From Oceanirhabdus seepicola (GTDB lineage Bacteria > Bacillota > Clostridia > Clostridiales > Clostridiaceae), in assembly GCF_023684385.1 (NCBI RefSeq), contig NZ_JAGSOJ010000004.1, forward strand, positions 186,001 through 250,000: 64,000 nt of DNA, read 5' to 3'. This document shows, in pieces, positions 7,781 through 16,545 of this stretch. The translations under genes and the position numbers were made by a program. A model generated the notes under the pieces. The model saw nothing but the letters and a program-made list of their open reading frames with translations. It was not told where the DNA came from and made no database searches. How positions within the stretch are numbered: the stretch's first letter is position 1; the number at the start of each line of letters is the position of its first letter.

Positions 7781-10700
7781 TTATTCAGCAGAAATATATC
7801 GCTCCACCATATCTCTAACTTTTCTCGATTTGTCCTTAACAAAAGCTTCTACAAGATGCTTTAACTCTTCACTATCACCAAAATACCTAACAGCATTTGC
7901 TCTATCTTCAGCACTCTGTTTCTTTATTATTGGTACAATATCCTTTTCTTTTTGAAGCTCAACTAATATCTCCCCACACTCACATTGGAGAATGTATTCA
8001 ACATAATACTCTATTGGAGGATTATATTTCTTCATAAATTTGAAAAAATCCTCCTGTTCTCCATCATACTCGTAAATAACAACTTCAAAACCATTAACAC
8101 TTGCCTCCACAAGCATATTTATAGTTCTATCTCGAATATCCTTATCTATCATCCATATTGCATCTGTGATTCCACAATCATAATAGTTCTTTCCTGTGAT
8201 TTCGTTCCAGTTTGTTATCTCTTCTATTATATTATCTTTAATATCCTCAAAAGGTACTTCCCCTTTTACATATGATATAGCCTTCTCAACAATATTATTT
8301 TTTCTCTCCTCATCATGGTACTCAAGAATATACTTATTTATTTTCTCATCATTAACACTCTCTTTTAATATGACTATTTCTATAATATTTGTGTAATAAC
8401 TATAATACTCTGTATTCAGTTCTTCTATCATCTTAACTACATAATGAGCACCCTTTAATACTTTATACTTGTCCCCTTGTTTCTGCAGATATAGATAGTG
8501 TTCAATTTCATCATATTCTTCTTGCTCTACTCCATCCTTCATTATTATATTATTCAAGAAATCTTCAAAGTCTTTAACCGTTGTTGCAACTCCTTTGAAC
8601 TCTATTTCCTTCTTTGAGAACTTGTTAAGTATACTATCATTAATTGAAATCACACTACCTTTGATCATATCACCAAGAATCTCATAATACTCCTCATATC
8701 CTTTCTCAAATCCGTAATCTGGATATCTTTTATACACATCAGAATAGAATTTCATTCTTTTTCTCTGTGGGAGATACTTCATTGCCCCTTTTATACCACT
8801 TCTAATCTTTTTATTCATACCAGCTCTGAAGACTCCCTCTTCTTTATCATCTTCATCTTTTGATATAAACATCTCAAGTTGATACTCATAGTCCTCTTCT
8901 AAATCTGAATCATCTTGTGCTCTTTCAATTCTCCATCCCCATATTCCTTCATTACTTATCTTACACTTTTTAAGATTCTCATAAAAATCTACATCTCCCA
9001 TAATCTCATCTCTGAAATTTCTTCCAAACATGTCACTGTGATAATAAAAAAGTTGGTTTATAACCTTTATTGGCGCAAGTTCTCCGAATACTTCCAACAT
9101 CCTAGATAGCCCTTTTGATATCTTTACTGGAACTTGATTTCCTAACATATATGCTGTCACCAATAAATTCTGAAGCCCATCTTTTCTGGATAATATAATA
9201 TACTTCGGCTGTTCTTTAGTCACCATCTCTTCTTTATACAACATAAGCTTATTCTTTAATATCTCTATAGCTCTCTCTTTTTTAACTGCTTTTCCAGTAG
9301 GCTTCAAGACTTCTAATTCCTCTGGAGTAAGACCCTTTGGACCTTCTTTCATCAGTTTCATCATTATCTCTTTAGACGGTTTTAGTGGTTCGACCCCTTT
9401 GAAATAAGTCATTACCTCTTCCAATTCTTCTTCTGATAACTCTCCATATTTCTGTATACTTTTACTTAACATATTAAAATAGTTATCATCAATAAAATTA
9501 AATAGTGTTTCAGTGAGTTCATCAGAATAGTTTTTATTGAAATCCTGTTTTAGTATATACGCTGATATAGCAAACATATTCTTTTTCTTGTCTGGCAGTC
9601 CAAGTTCTTTAAATAATTCTCTATCCTTCTGTATAACACCATATATCTTATCTAGTTGTAGACCAGATGTCTTATCGTGCCAAATTAAAGTATTTAATGT
9701 TGTCTTAAGGGATTGTCTTATATCTCCCCCATATCTTTGAGTGAATTCTTCCAAAGAAATTAACTTCCATCCATCTACAACTGTGTTAATAAAATAATCC
9801 TCAAATGGTTTCTTCCCAAACAATCTGTGGAAAACATCAAAAGTTCTAAGTATAACTCCTTTTCCACTTATATCTTTACCATTGACCTTAACTGTCAACT
9901 TCAACCCATTCAACTCTTCTTCATCATCTAAATAATCATATACGAATGTTTGAATAATACTCTCAAATTCACTATGAGGTGTATCCATTGCTCCAATGTT
10001 ATATTCTAATCTCCTAGAATATCTTAGTTCCTTTTCCTTACATAGCTCTATAATATCAACAGGAGTAATATCCTCTAATACACTATGACATTCATCTTCC
10101 ATTATATATTTCCAGATTTCATCACCATTCTCGAATCCATCCTTGAAAAACTCCTCAAGCTCCTCTGTTGGGTCTGAATCATCTAAATCATCATATTCAT
10201 CTTCCTCTTTTACCTCTGGGACAATACTAAATCCAAGCTCTTCTTCAATCTTGATTTTCAAATCACCAGCTTCATTCTCCAAAGTATCATTTATAAAGAA
10301 TTGTTCAAGTGCCTCGTCATCCTCTTCTTCAAATCCTACATTCACCATAGACTTATAGAATTCTAAAACTGGATTTTCCACAACATAGTCACTATCATTG
10401 GTATATAATAAAAATGGCTGATCCTCAAATCTCTTCTTAAGAGCTTCCTTAAAGAACTCATACTCTTCTGGATTCTCCTTAAAATAAACTTCTAAGAATC
10501 TTGGTTTTTCCTCATCATCCCAATAATCTTCTTCATTATCAAAAAACTCACTTCTCATCTCAAAGTTATCACAATATACATAGGCTTTAATAAGAGCTCT
10601 TGTGATACCATATTTGCTATATAACGCTGGTAGATAGTCTAATACATATCTGGCATGTTCAGTATCCCAATAAGGAATTATGTATGACCCAATCAGATAT

Positions 10701-11179
10701 GTATATTCTGGATACTTTCTAGCCACTGTATACAGTACATCTATCCCAAAAACAGTACAATCATCAACCCACATATCACTTGAATCATTATGTTTTCTTG
10801 AATAATCAACTATAGCCTTAGCCGCTTCTATTACATCTTCCTTAAGATCCTCATACTCACAAGCATAGTTAAAAAGTATAGCTTCTGAAATATAATGCTC
10901 ATCCCCAAACTCTATAATATTTTCAAAGGGATAACTTCCCCCTTCTGTTAAACTCTTAAGTTCATTTATTACCTCTTTGTTAGGTGCTTCAATTGCTTGT
11001 AATCTTCTCTGTTGTCCACTGCTTATATCAATAAATTCTACATTATTATATGTGAACATATCCTCTCTGAAAGCTTCTTCTGAACTGATTATATCTTTAA
11101 ATTTATGAAGTGCAGTTCTTATTGACTCCAAATCATAAATATTCACTTCAATCTTAATCTCTTTTCCAAACTGTTCCAT
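7781..11179 (-). CDS. Large acidic protein of unknown function (HEAT-like C-terminus)
   Basis: 1132 aa, cytosolic, with no signal peptide or membrane segment. I do not recognise a catalytic motif. The sequence is mostly predicted helix, unusually rich in Asp and Glu (for example the EEEDDE and DDLDDSDPTEE clusters near residues 300-350). The last ~50 residues (ADRANAVRYFG, KDKSRKVRDMVERY) look like a HEAT repeat. A second part around 600-720 is more basic, with GPKGLTPEELEVLKP. SD AAGGAG precedes the ATG. The leader carries a repeat shared with the ABC-F gene at 1-1646. A scaffold or helical-repeat role is plausible but unproven; the acidity and length make it distinctive. Confidence 0.7.
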   Translation of the reverse strand: MEQFGKEIKIEVNIYDLESIRTALHKFKDIISSEEAFREDMFTYNNVEFIDISSGQQRRLQAIEAPNKEVINELKSLTEGGSYPFENIIEFGDEHYISEAILFNYACEYEDLKEDVIEAAKAIVDYSRKHNDSSDMWVDDCTVFGIDVLYTVARKYPEYTYLIGSYIIPYWDTEHARYVLDYLPALYSKYGITRALIKAYVYCDNFEMRSEFFDNEEDYWDDEEKPRFLEVYFKENPEEYEFFKEALKKRFEDQPFLLYTNDSDYVVENPVLEFYKSMVNVGFEEEDDEALEQFFINDTLENEAGDLKIKIEEELGFSIVPEVKEEDEYDDLDDSDPTEELEEFFKDGFENGDEIWKYIMEDECHSVLEDITPVDIIELCKEKELRYSRRLEYNIGAMDTPHSEFESIIQTFVYDYLDDEEELNGLKLTVKVNGKDISGKGVILRTFDVFHRLFGKKPFEDYFINTVVDGWKLISLEEFTQRYGGDIRQSLKTTLNTLIWHDKTSGLQLDKIYGVIQKDRELFKELGLPDKKKNMFAISAYILKQDFNKNYSDELTETLFNFIDDNYFNMLSKSIQKYGELSEEELEEVMTYFKGVEPLKPSKEIMMKLMKEGPKGLTPEELEVLKPTGKAVKKERAIEILKNKLMLYKEEMVTKEQPKYIILSRKDGLQNLLVTAYMLGNQVPVKISKGLSRMLEVFGELAPIKVINQLFYYHSDMFGRNFRDEIMGDVDFYENLKKCKISNEGIWGWRIERAQDDSDLEEDYEYQLEMFISKDEDDKEEGVFRAGMNKKIRSGIKGAMKYLPQRKRMKFYSDVYKRYPDYGFEKGYEEYYEILGDMIKGSVISINDSILNKFSKKEIEFKGVATTVKDFEDFLNNIIMKDGVEQEEYDEIEHYLYLQKQGDKYKVLKGAHYVVKMIEELNTEYYSYYTNIIEIVILKESVNDEKINKYILEYHDEERKNNIVEKAISYVKGEVPFEDIKDNIIEEITNWNEITGKNYYDCGITDAIWMIDKDIRDRTINMLVEASVNGFEVVIYEYDGEQEDFFKFMKKYNPPIEYYVEYILQCECGEILVELQKEKDIVPIIKKQSAEDRANAVRYFGDSEELKHLVEAFVKDKSRKVRDMVERYISAE

Positions 11180-11203
11180 GATTATGTCTCCTTCTAAAAT
11201 TGA

Positions 11204-11259
11204 TTAAGGGTCGGCTTAAAAACTACTTCCCCTTTGCTTCAAGAACGTAAACGATTCCT
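11204..11259 (-). repeat. Leader repeat, copy 2
   Basis: Partner of 1666-1720, in the same position relative to a downstream start codon on the minus strand. It shares the exact TTTTTAAGCCGACCCT core and the flanking GTTCTTGAAGCAAA-like segment. Confidence 0.6.
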
Positions 11260-11268
11260 AAGGCGTAT

Positions 11269-11295
11269 AAAAAGAAAACCCCAAGTGAGGTTTTC
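11269..11295 (-). terminator. Terminator of the hydrolase/DUF3810 operon
   Basis: The stem GAAAACC/GGTTTTC, closed by CTCACTTG, is followed on the minus strand by CTTTTTA. It lies ~90 nt after the hydrolase stop. Confidence 0.7.
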
Positions 11296-11381
11296 CACTC
11301 CTTTAATAATATATTATCGTAGGATGATTAAACCAAGTCAGGGTTTTAATTGATAGTTAACCAAATATTAAAATTATGTTC

Positions 11382-12245
11382 TTATAACAATTCTTCGATA
11401 GCCTCAGTAACATACTTAGGTTTCTCTAATTGAATCATATGATCACTGCCTTCAGCAACTATAAACTTAGAATCCTTTGATAGCAAAGTATACTGTTCCT
11501 GTAGTCCTCTCCATATGCTCTCATAAGCAACTGCTTCCTCTTCTGCCATACCTAGATTTACATAGAATTGAATACTTATTTTCATATCCCTAGCTATAAC
11601 TCTCAAAGGAACATTAGGAAATTCTCCACATGATTTTATGTCTTTGCCATCCTCATACCACTTCTCCATCTCCATAGCTGTCACATTATAGAATTCTGGC
11701 TTAATATAAAACTCCTCAAGCATACTCTTTACATCATCAGGTAATCCTTTTTGTTCTTCTTCAATTTGGAATCTTTCTCTTAATTCCTCAATACTTTTCT
11801 TCGAAGATTCCCTCATCCCCTTAGTAGTTGCTTCAATAGATCCTTTCTCACACATCATTGGAGTTTTATCACAATAAAGCTTCTCAAAATCTGGTGATGT
11901 AGAGTCAAGTAATAATACACCTCTTATCTTATGAGGATACATCTTAACATACTGTTGAACACATAGTCCACCAAAAGAATGTCCAACAATAATGAACTTC
12001 TCATCTATCCTAATATCCTCTAGCATATTATCTAATTCAATTGCTATATTTCTAGTTGTCCTCTCCACATTTGAATGCTCACTATTACCATATCCTGCTC
12101 TATGATAAAGTAATATTCTAGCTCTATCTTTCAAAGCTTCCACCACAAAATGCCAATCATACATAGAGCAACAAAGTCCATTCTCTATGACAATTAACGG
12201 ACCTTTATCTCCTATGATTTTATATTCTAATTTTGAACTTTTCAC
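11382..12245 (-). CDS. Alpha/beta hydrolase
   Basis: 287 aa, standard length for the alpha/beta-hydrolase fold. The oxyanion region ENGLCCSMYDW is followed by the nucleophile elbow GHSFGG (Ser near residue 102), a lid region at about 140-190, and a late GSDHMIQLEKP that supplies the catalytic His. The start is GTG at 12245 with GGAGG 8 nt upstream. It follows the DUF3810 gene by 38 nt, so the two are probably co-transcribed. The substrate cannot be inferred: esterase, lipase or peptidase activity are all possible. Confidence 0.85.
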   Translation of the reverse strand: MKSSKLEYKIIGDKGPLIVIENGLCCSMYDWHFVVEALKDRARILLYHRAGYGNSEHSNVERTTRNIAIELDNMLEDIRIDEKFIIVGHSFGGLCVQQYVKMYPHKIRGVLLLDSTSPDFEKLYCDKTPMMCEKGSIEATTKGMRESSKKSIEELRERFQIEEEQKGLPDDVKSMLEEFYIKPEFYNVTAMEMEKWYEDGKDIKSCGEFPNVPLRVIARDMKISIQFYVNLGMAEEEAVAYESIWRGLQEQYTLLSKDSKFIVAEGSDHMIQLEKPKYVTEAIEELL

Positions 12246-12283
12246 GCTTATCCTCCACCTTAATAAATTTGTTCTCTTTATTT

Positions 12284-13402
12284 TTAATAATTATTATAAG
12301 AAATAATCCAATCAAGAACTCTACTATAACTCTTTGTTCCATCTTTAACTCCATTTGACTTCAAATGTAAATCATTCACCCAATCATTTATCTTCTCTAA
12401 TCCCACATCATACTTATTCCAATAATCTGTATAATTTTTCAAATCCCTCTTCACATCATCTGAAAGTTTCTCATTAAGCTTTTTTAAAAGCTCGGGATTT
12501 TCCTTTCGTAAAGCAGATGTTGTAAATCTTATAGCAAATATATTACTTGAGTATTGGAAATCTAGATCTGGATGTTTTGTACATAATACATATGCTATGA
12601 AATTCGCCTCATCCTCCTGAGCATATCCCCTTTGGTGTGCCATTTCATGTATAGTTACAAAAGGCATTACTGTGTAGGGCATCTTGGTATCCACAGCTGG
12701 TTGTCCAGTATAAGGCCAATAAATACCTCCTAATTGAATGTACCTAACAAAATCTGATATGAAATATTTAGGTGATCCATAATCACCATCTAATGTAGGA
12801 TAGTTTTGAGATGCTAACTTATACCCTAGCTCTGCTCTCTTAAAAATGTCTTTATATCCACCTGATACTGTCATTACATTTTTCTCGTCTACCTCAACTT
12901 CTTTTCTCAGCCTATTAAGCTCATATACTGTATGTTCATGCAACTTTACTAATTCACTTTGAGTGTATTCTCTTTTTTCAATTCCAATAGCTTCTCCAAA
13001 TGATATTCTATTATAATTCAGTCCCCACAAAACTATGAATAAAAAATAAAGTACAGAAAAAACAGCACCTGCATTTAATATAAATCTTAATAGCAACTTA
13101 AACCTATACTTGCGTTTTTTCATCATATTTATTACAGTATAAACAATATATCCTGTTGCTCCTAACACAATAACCAATATAAATACTTCATATAATGAAA
13201 AAGGAATTATATTTGTTATTTTGCTTAATATTTCTATGGTAGCTTTATTAATTTTTATTGAGTATATTTCTTCTGTTAATTGTGGATCTAATGCCGATAT
13301 ATATTTTAATATCAATGCAATTGGAAATAATCCTATTAAAAAAAATCTAAAATCTACTTTCTTCACGCCTATAGTTTTGTTTTCTAACTTTAAATTTTTC
13401 AT
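12284..13402 (-). CDS. DUF3810-type membrane zinc metallopeptidase
   Basis: 372 aa. Three hydrophobic segments occur in the first ~130 residues (about 20-38, 72-92, 108-128), followed by a soluble, probably extracytoplasmic domain. The domain contains HEMAHQRG, a gluzincin-like HExxH motif, with a downstream EDEANFIAY that may give the third zinc ligand. Length, topology and motif match the DUF3810 family, whose substrate is unknown. Its SD is GGGGGAG. First gene of a two-gene unit with the alpha/beta hydrolase. Membrane location is seen; peptidase activity is inferred from the motif. Confidence 0.8.
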   Translation of the reverse strand: MKNLKLENKTIGVKKVDFRFFLIGLFPIALILKYISALDPQLTEEIYSIKINKATIEILSKITNIIPFSLYEVFILVIVLGATGYIVYTVINMMKKRKYRFKLLLRFILNAGAVFSVLYFLFIVLWGLNYNRISFGEAIGIEKREYTQSELVKLHEHTVYELNRLRKEVEVDEKNVMTVSGGYKDIFKRAELGYKLASQNYPTLDGDYGSPKYFISDFVRYIQLGGIYWPYTGQPAVDTKMPYTVMPFVTIHEMAHQRGYAQEDEANFIAYVLCTKHPDLDFQYSSNIFAIRFTTSALRKENPELLKKLNEKLSDDVKRDLKNYTDYWNKYDVGLEKINDWVNDLHLKSNGVKDGTKSYSRVLDWIISYNNY

Positions 13403-13476
13403 GCTTCTCCCCCCATTCTGTCACAACTTATTCCTCCTGATAATTTTACCATTATTAATAATATTAAACAATATAT

Positions 13477-13529
13477 GGAGTGGGGTCATACCCCCACCCA
13501 AAAACTGTATGGGGGTCTGACCCCACTCC
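13477..13529. repeat. GC-rich perfect-arm palindrome
   Basis: The arms GGAGTGGGGTCA and TGACCCCACTCC enclose a second pair (ACCCCCA/TGGGGGT). It is strikingly GC-rich for this AT-rich region. The GGGGTCTGACCCC core resembles palindromes associated with REP/RAYT-type transposases in other genomes, but no transposase is present here. Confidence 0.55.
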
Positions 13530-13533
13530 GTAC

Positions 13534-13562
13534 TTGACAAACACATTCTATGAGTATAAAAT
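13534..13562 (+). promoter_or_regulatory. Sigma-A promoter of the DEAD-box helicase gene
   Basis: TTGACA (13534-13539), a 17-bp spacer and TAAAAT (13557-13562), 50 nt before the start codon. The palindrome at 13477-13529 ends 4 nt upstream of the -35. Confidence 0.75.
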
Positions 13563-13611
13563 TACTTGATGCAAATAATACATATATAATAATGAAGTTA
13601 AGGAGATTTAT

Positions 13612-14910
13612 ATGACAAATACTTTTGAAACTCTAGGATTAAGTCCTAAATTAATAGACGGTTTAAAAAAATCATCAATCACAACTCCAACAGAAATCCA
13701 AAGCAAAGTTATCTCATTAGCTATTGAAAACAATGATATTATTGGAGAATCAATGACTGGAAGTGGTAAAACATTAGCTTATTTACTTCCAATATTCCAA
13801 AGAATAGATCCAACAAAAAAAGACTTACAATCAATCATCTTAGCTCCAACACATGAATTAGTTCAACAAATTAAAAATGAAATTGAACTACTTGCTAAGA
13901 ATTCTGATATACCAGTAAAATCTGCTGCCATAATCGGTGAAGTAAATATTAAAAGACAAGTTGAAGCTTTGAAGAACAAACCTCATATTGTTGTTGGCTC
14001 AACTGGTAGAATCCTTGAATTGATTGGAATGAAGAAATTAAAACCTCATAATGTTAAAACTATCGTAATTGATGAGTGTGACAGAATGCTTGATGAAAAT
14101 AATATTAATAATGTTAAAGCAGTGATAAAAACAACACTTAGAGATCGTCAACTTATGGCTTTCTCAGCATCTATAAATGAGGCAAGTGTTAAAGAAGCTA
14201 GAGAACTGATGAAATCTCCAAAAGAGATATTTGTTAAATCTTCACTAGAAGCTACTACAATAGAACATACATATATTCCTACTGAACACAGAAAGAAATT
14301 TATAACACTTAGAAAAGCAATATATGCTTCAAAGATGAAAAAATCAATAGTGTTCATTAATAAAAATGAACTAATTCAGGATATTACAACTCAATTGAAA
14401 CACCATAACTTTAAAGTTGTTTCCCTATTTGGAAATGCATCAAAAGAAGATAGAAAAACAGCATTAAATAGTCTTAGAACTGGGAAAGCCAATATTCTTG
14501 TATCATCAGATTTAGCAGCTAGGGGACTTGATGTAAAGGGACTAACTCATGTTTTCAATCTTGATATTCCTGAAGATATCAAAGAGTATGTTCATAGAGC
14601 TGGAAGAACAGGTCGTGCAGGAAAATCTGGTATGGTTATTTCAATCTCAACAGAAGGAGAAATAGCTCGATTAAACAAAATCTCTAAAAAATTCAATATT
14701 AAGATAGATAAAAAATCACTTTCTGAAGGAAAAATTGTTGATAAAACACCTAAAAAGACTTCTGGTAGTTTCAAAAAAGGTGCTGATTCCAAGAAACCTA
14801 ATCATGTTAAGAAAACGTCTGGTTCTGAAAAGACAGGGAAAAACAAAAATACTTCTAATTCTAAAAGACCACATAACTTTAAGAAAACAAAAGATCTTAA
14901 TAATAAATAA
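13612..14910 (+). CDS. DEAD-box ATP-dependent RNA helicase
   Basis: 432 aa RNA helicase that remodels RNA duplexes, often for ribosome assembly or cold growth. The motifs run in order: Q motif (TTPTEIQSK), motif I (ESMTGSGKT), Ia (APTHELVQQ), motif II as DECD rather than DEAD, motif III as SAS, then SSDLAARGLD and HRAGRTGR in the second RecA domain. The last ~70 residues are a Lys/Ser/Thr-rich, low-complexity basic tail likely to bind RNA. DECD still keeps the catalytic Asp-Glu pair. SD AAGGAG and the promoter at 13534 mark it as a single-gene unit ending in the terminator at 15011. Confidence 0.95.
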   Translation: MTNTFETLGLSPKLIDGLKKSSITTPTEIQSKVISLAIENNDIIGESMTGSGKTLAYLLPIFQRIDPTKKDLQSIILAPTHELVQQIKNEIELLAKNSDIPVKSAAIIGEVNIKRQVEALKNKPHIVVGSTGRILELIGMKKLKPHNVKTIVIDECDRMLDENNINNVKAVIKTTLRDRQLMAFSASINEASVKEARELMKSPKEIFVKSSLEATTIEHTYIPTEHRKKFITLRKAIYASKMKKSIVFINKNELIQDITTQLKHHNFKVVSLFGNASKEDRKTALNSLRTGKANILVSSDLAARGLDVKGLTHVFNLDIPEDIKEYVHRAGRTGRAGKSGMVISISTEGEIARLNKISKKFNIKIDKKSLSEGKIVDKTPKKTSGSFKKGADSKKPNHVKKTSGSEKTGKNKNTSNSKRPHNFKKTKDLNNK

Positions 14911-15010
14911 TTAACATATCTCTATAATTATATAATTCTTTAGTATCTTAATATATATGTGTAGAACATATACTCATTTTATGCTATAATAAAAAAGCTT
15001 TTCCAAAAAT

Positions 15011-15047
15011 AAAATCCTTGGTATTTGCCAAGGATTTTATTTTTTTA
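15011..15047 (+). terminator. Terminator of the DEAD-box helicase gene
   Basis: An 11-bp perfect stem (AAAATCCTTGG/CCAAGGATTTT) followed by ATTTTTTT, 100 nt after the stop codon. Confidence 0.9.
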
Positions 15048-15120
15048 CTCATAGAAAATTATAAATTTAAAAGCTTTAGATAGTTTTTTGCTTAAATAAA
15101 TTTTCTAGTGTAGGTGACTT

Positions 15121-15254
15121 CTATAGAGTAAAAAATGAAGGGGTTGTAGGGGAAGTATTCCCCTGTCGGTTTAAGGAGGGGGCTCAGCAACGTTAGTTGC
15201 GTCGAGGGGAACCACAGGGTTCCATAGCGAAGCACGTGAAACGTGCCTTCTTTA
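15121..15254 (+). repeat. Multi-hairpin dispersed element, copy A
   Basis: It begins CTATAGAGTAAAAAATG and contains consecutive small hairpins: AGGGGAAGTATTCCCCT, GCAACGTTAGTTGC and GGAACCACAGGGTTCC. It closes with GCACGT-GAA-ACGTGC followed by a weak T-tract. The same element lies inverted at 34315-34444. The rest of this gene-free stretch (15255-15535) is AT-rich; apart from two DnaA-box-like 9-mers I see nothing in it. Confidence 0.7.
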
Positions 15255-15535
15255 GTTATCTGTATATAATATTTATTATTTATAAACACGCCTTTAAAAC
15301 TTATCCACATTTTTAAAGTTCGCATACTCTTAATTGTGCATAACTTATGCTTTTATTAGAGTAATTGTGGATATTTTCAGAATTTTTTTTTAATTTAGTT
15401 GATTATACAAAATTTTAGATAGTTTTTAACTCAATTCTCTTTTAATTTGTATTACTTTTAACATTATATTTCTCCAAATTTTTAACATCCTTTTTACGGC
15501 CAACTAAATAAATTCCTTCATGTCTTTGTCCTTAT

Positions 15536-16309
15536 TTATTCAAATAATAGCTTAATAAAATCTTTTTGTTCCGCATCAATATTCTTTCCATCTAGTGCCA
15601 TATGGAATAAAACCTCATCACTTGCCCATAATCCTCCAATATCCAATAACATATGATTGGCACATTTTTTTAGCATCTCAAATTGTATATCTAAATCATT
15701 TGTGCTATACAACTGATTTATTATATTAAATAGTTCAGGATCATTATCTTTAATATAGTTAAGATGGACTTTGGGCTTTCCTATTTCTAAATTTTTTATT
15801 CTTGCATAACATTCTAAATACCAATTAAAAGAAGAGAATATAAAATACTTAGAATATAATTCGTTTTCATGTAATCTGTATTGTAATTTATCTATGATAT
15901 GTTTAGAAATAAATCTAAACATATTGTTTTCAAAATCAGATAAATCTTCTGGTACTTTCCAAGTTGTTTTTATACTCTCTAAAATATTTTTAGTTATACC
16001 ATCTCTATCAAAGATTATTGTACAATTTAGATGTACTAATAGAAATGGATTAGATGGAGCCTCTGATGAAAAATCATCAACGGATAAAATCATACAATCT
16101 ACTGGTATTCCTGCAATATGAAAATGTAGCCCCGTAAAGTTATTCGAAATTGGCTTATTAAAGATAACAGTTAAATCGTAATCTCCCCCAATACTCATGT
16201 CCTTATATGTTCTACCACCGTATTCCACAATTCCAACAATATCTTTTTTCTTCTTTAAGTGTTCGATAAAACTTTCAATGTCATCAAATGAGTTTGTATC
16301 CTTTAACAT
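15536..16309 (-). CDS. Nucleotidyltransferase-fold protein
   Basis: 257 aa from the chosen start. The motif GGDYDLTVIF matches the Pol-beta/minimal nucleotidyltransferase GGSxDxDL-like active site, with a later hydrophobic strand ending in VDCMIL that may hold the third acidic ligand. The C-terminal half is helical and could be a substrate or HEPN-like domain. Homologues act on antibiotics, tRNA or proteins; the target here is unknown. An upstream TTG at 16327 is in frame, but GGGGG sits 7 nt before the ATG at 16309, so the ATG is chosen. It is a single gene with no evident partner. Confidence 0.65.
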   Translation of the reverse strand: MLKDTNSFDDIESFIEHLKKKKDIVGIVEYGGRTYKDMSIGGDYDLTVIFNKPISNNFTGLHFHIAGIPVDCMILSVDDFSSEAPSNPFLLVHLNCTIIFDRDGITKNILESIKTTWKVPEDLSDFENNMFRFISKHIIDKLQYRLHENELYSKYFIFSSFNWYLECYARIKNLEIGKPKVHLNYIKDNDPELFNIINQLYSTNDLDIQFEMLKKCANHMLLDIGGLWASDEVLFHMALDGKNIDAEQKDFIKLLFE

Positions 16310-16545
16310 GTGCTTACCCCCTAACAAATTAAAAAATCGTTACTTTGTAAAGTAATTGCCAATCGATTATTAAATTTGAATATTATTCCATTATATAGTA
16401 ATTATATTTATTTGCCAATAAACAAACTTGTACACTTTCTTAATTTCTGCATATTTATATACTAAGCACTTATTTAAATTTTTATTGAAGTAGGAATCTA
16501 TAATCATCTTAATATTAAATAACTTTAAGATAAGGAGTTGTATTT

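Noticed and set aside
15092-15325. 77-codon frame across the multi-hairpin element
   Set aside because: Lies inside a dispersed repeat whose other copy does not keep the frame; no SD.
15301-15373. Two DnaA-box-like 9-mers (TTATCCACA at 15301, TTGTGGATA at 15365), suggesting an origin
   Set aside because: Only two sites, no dnaA, dnaN or AT-rich repeat cluster, and such 9-mers arise by chance in AT-rich DNA.
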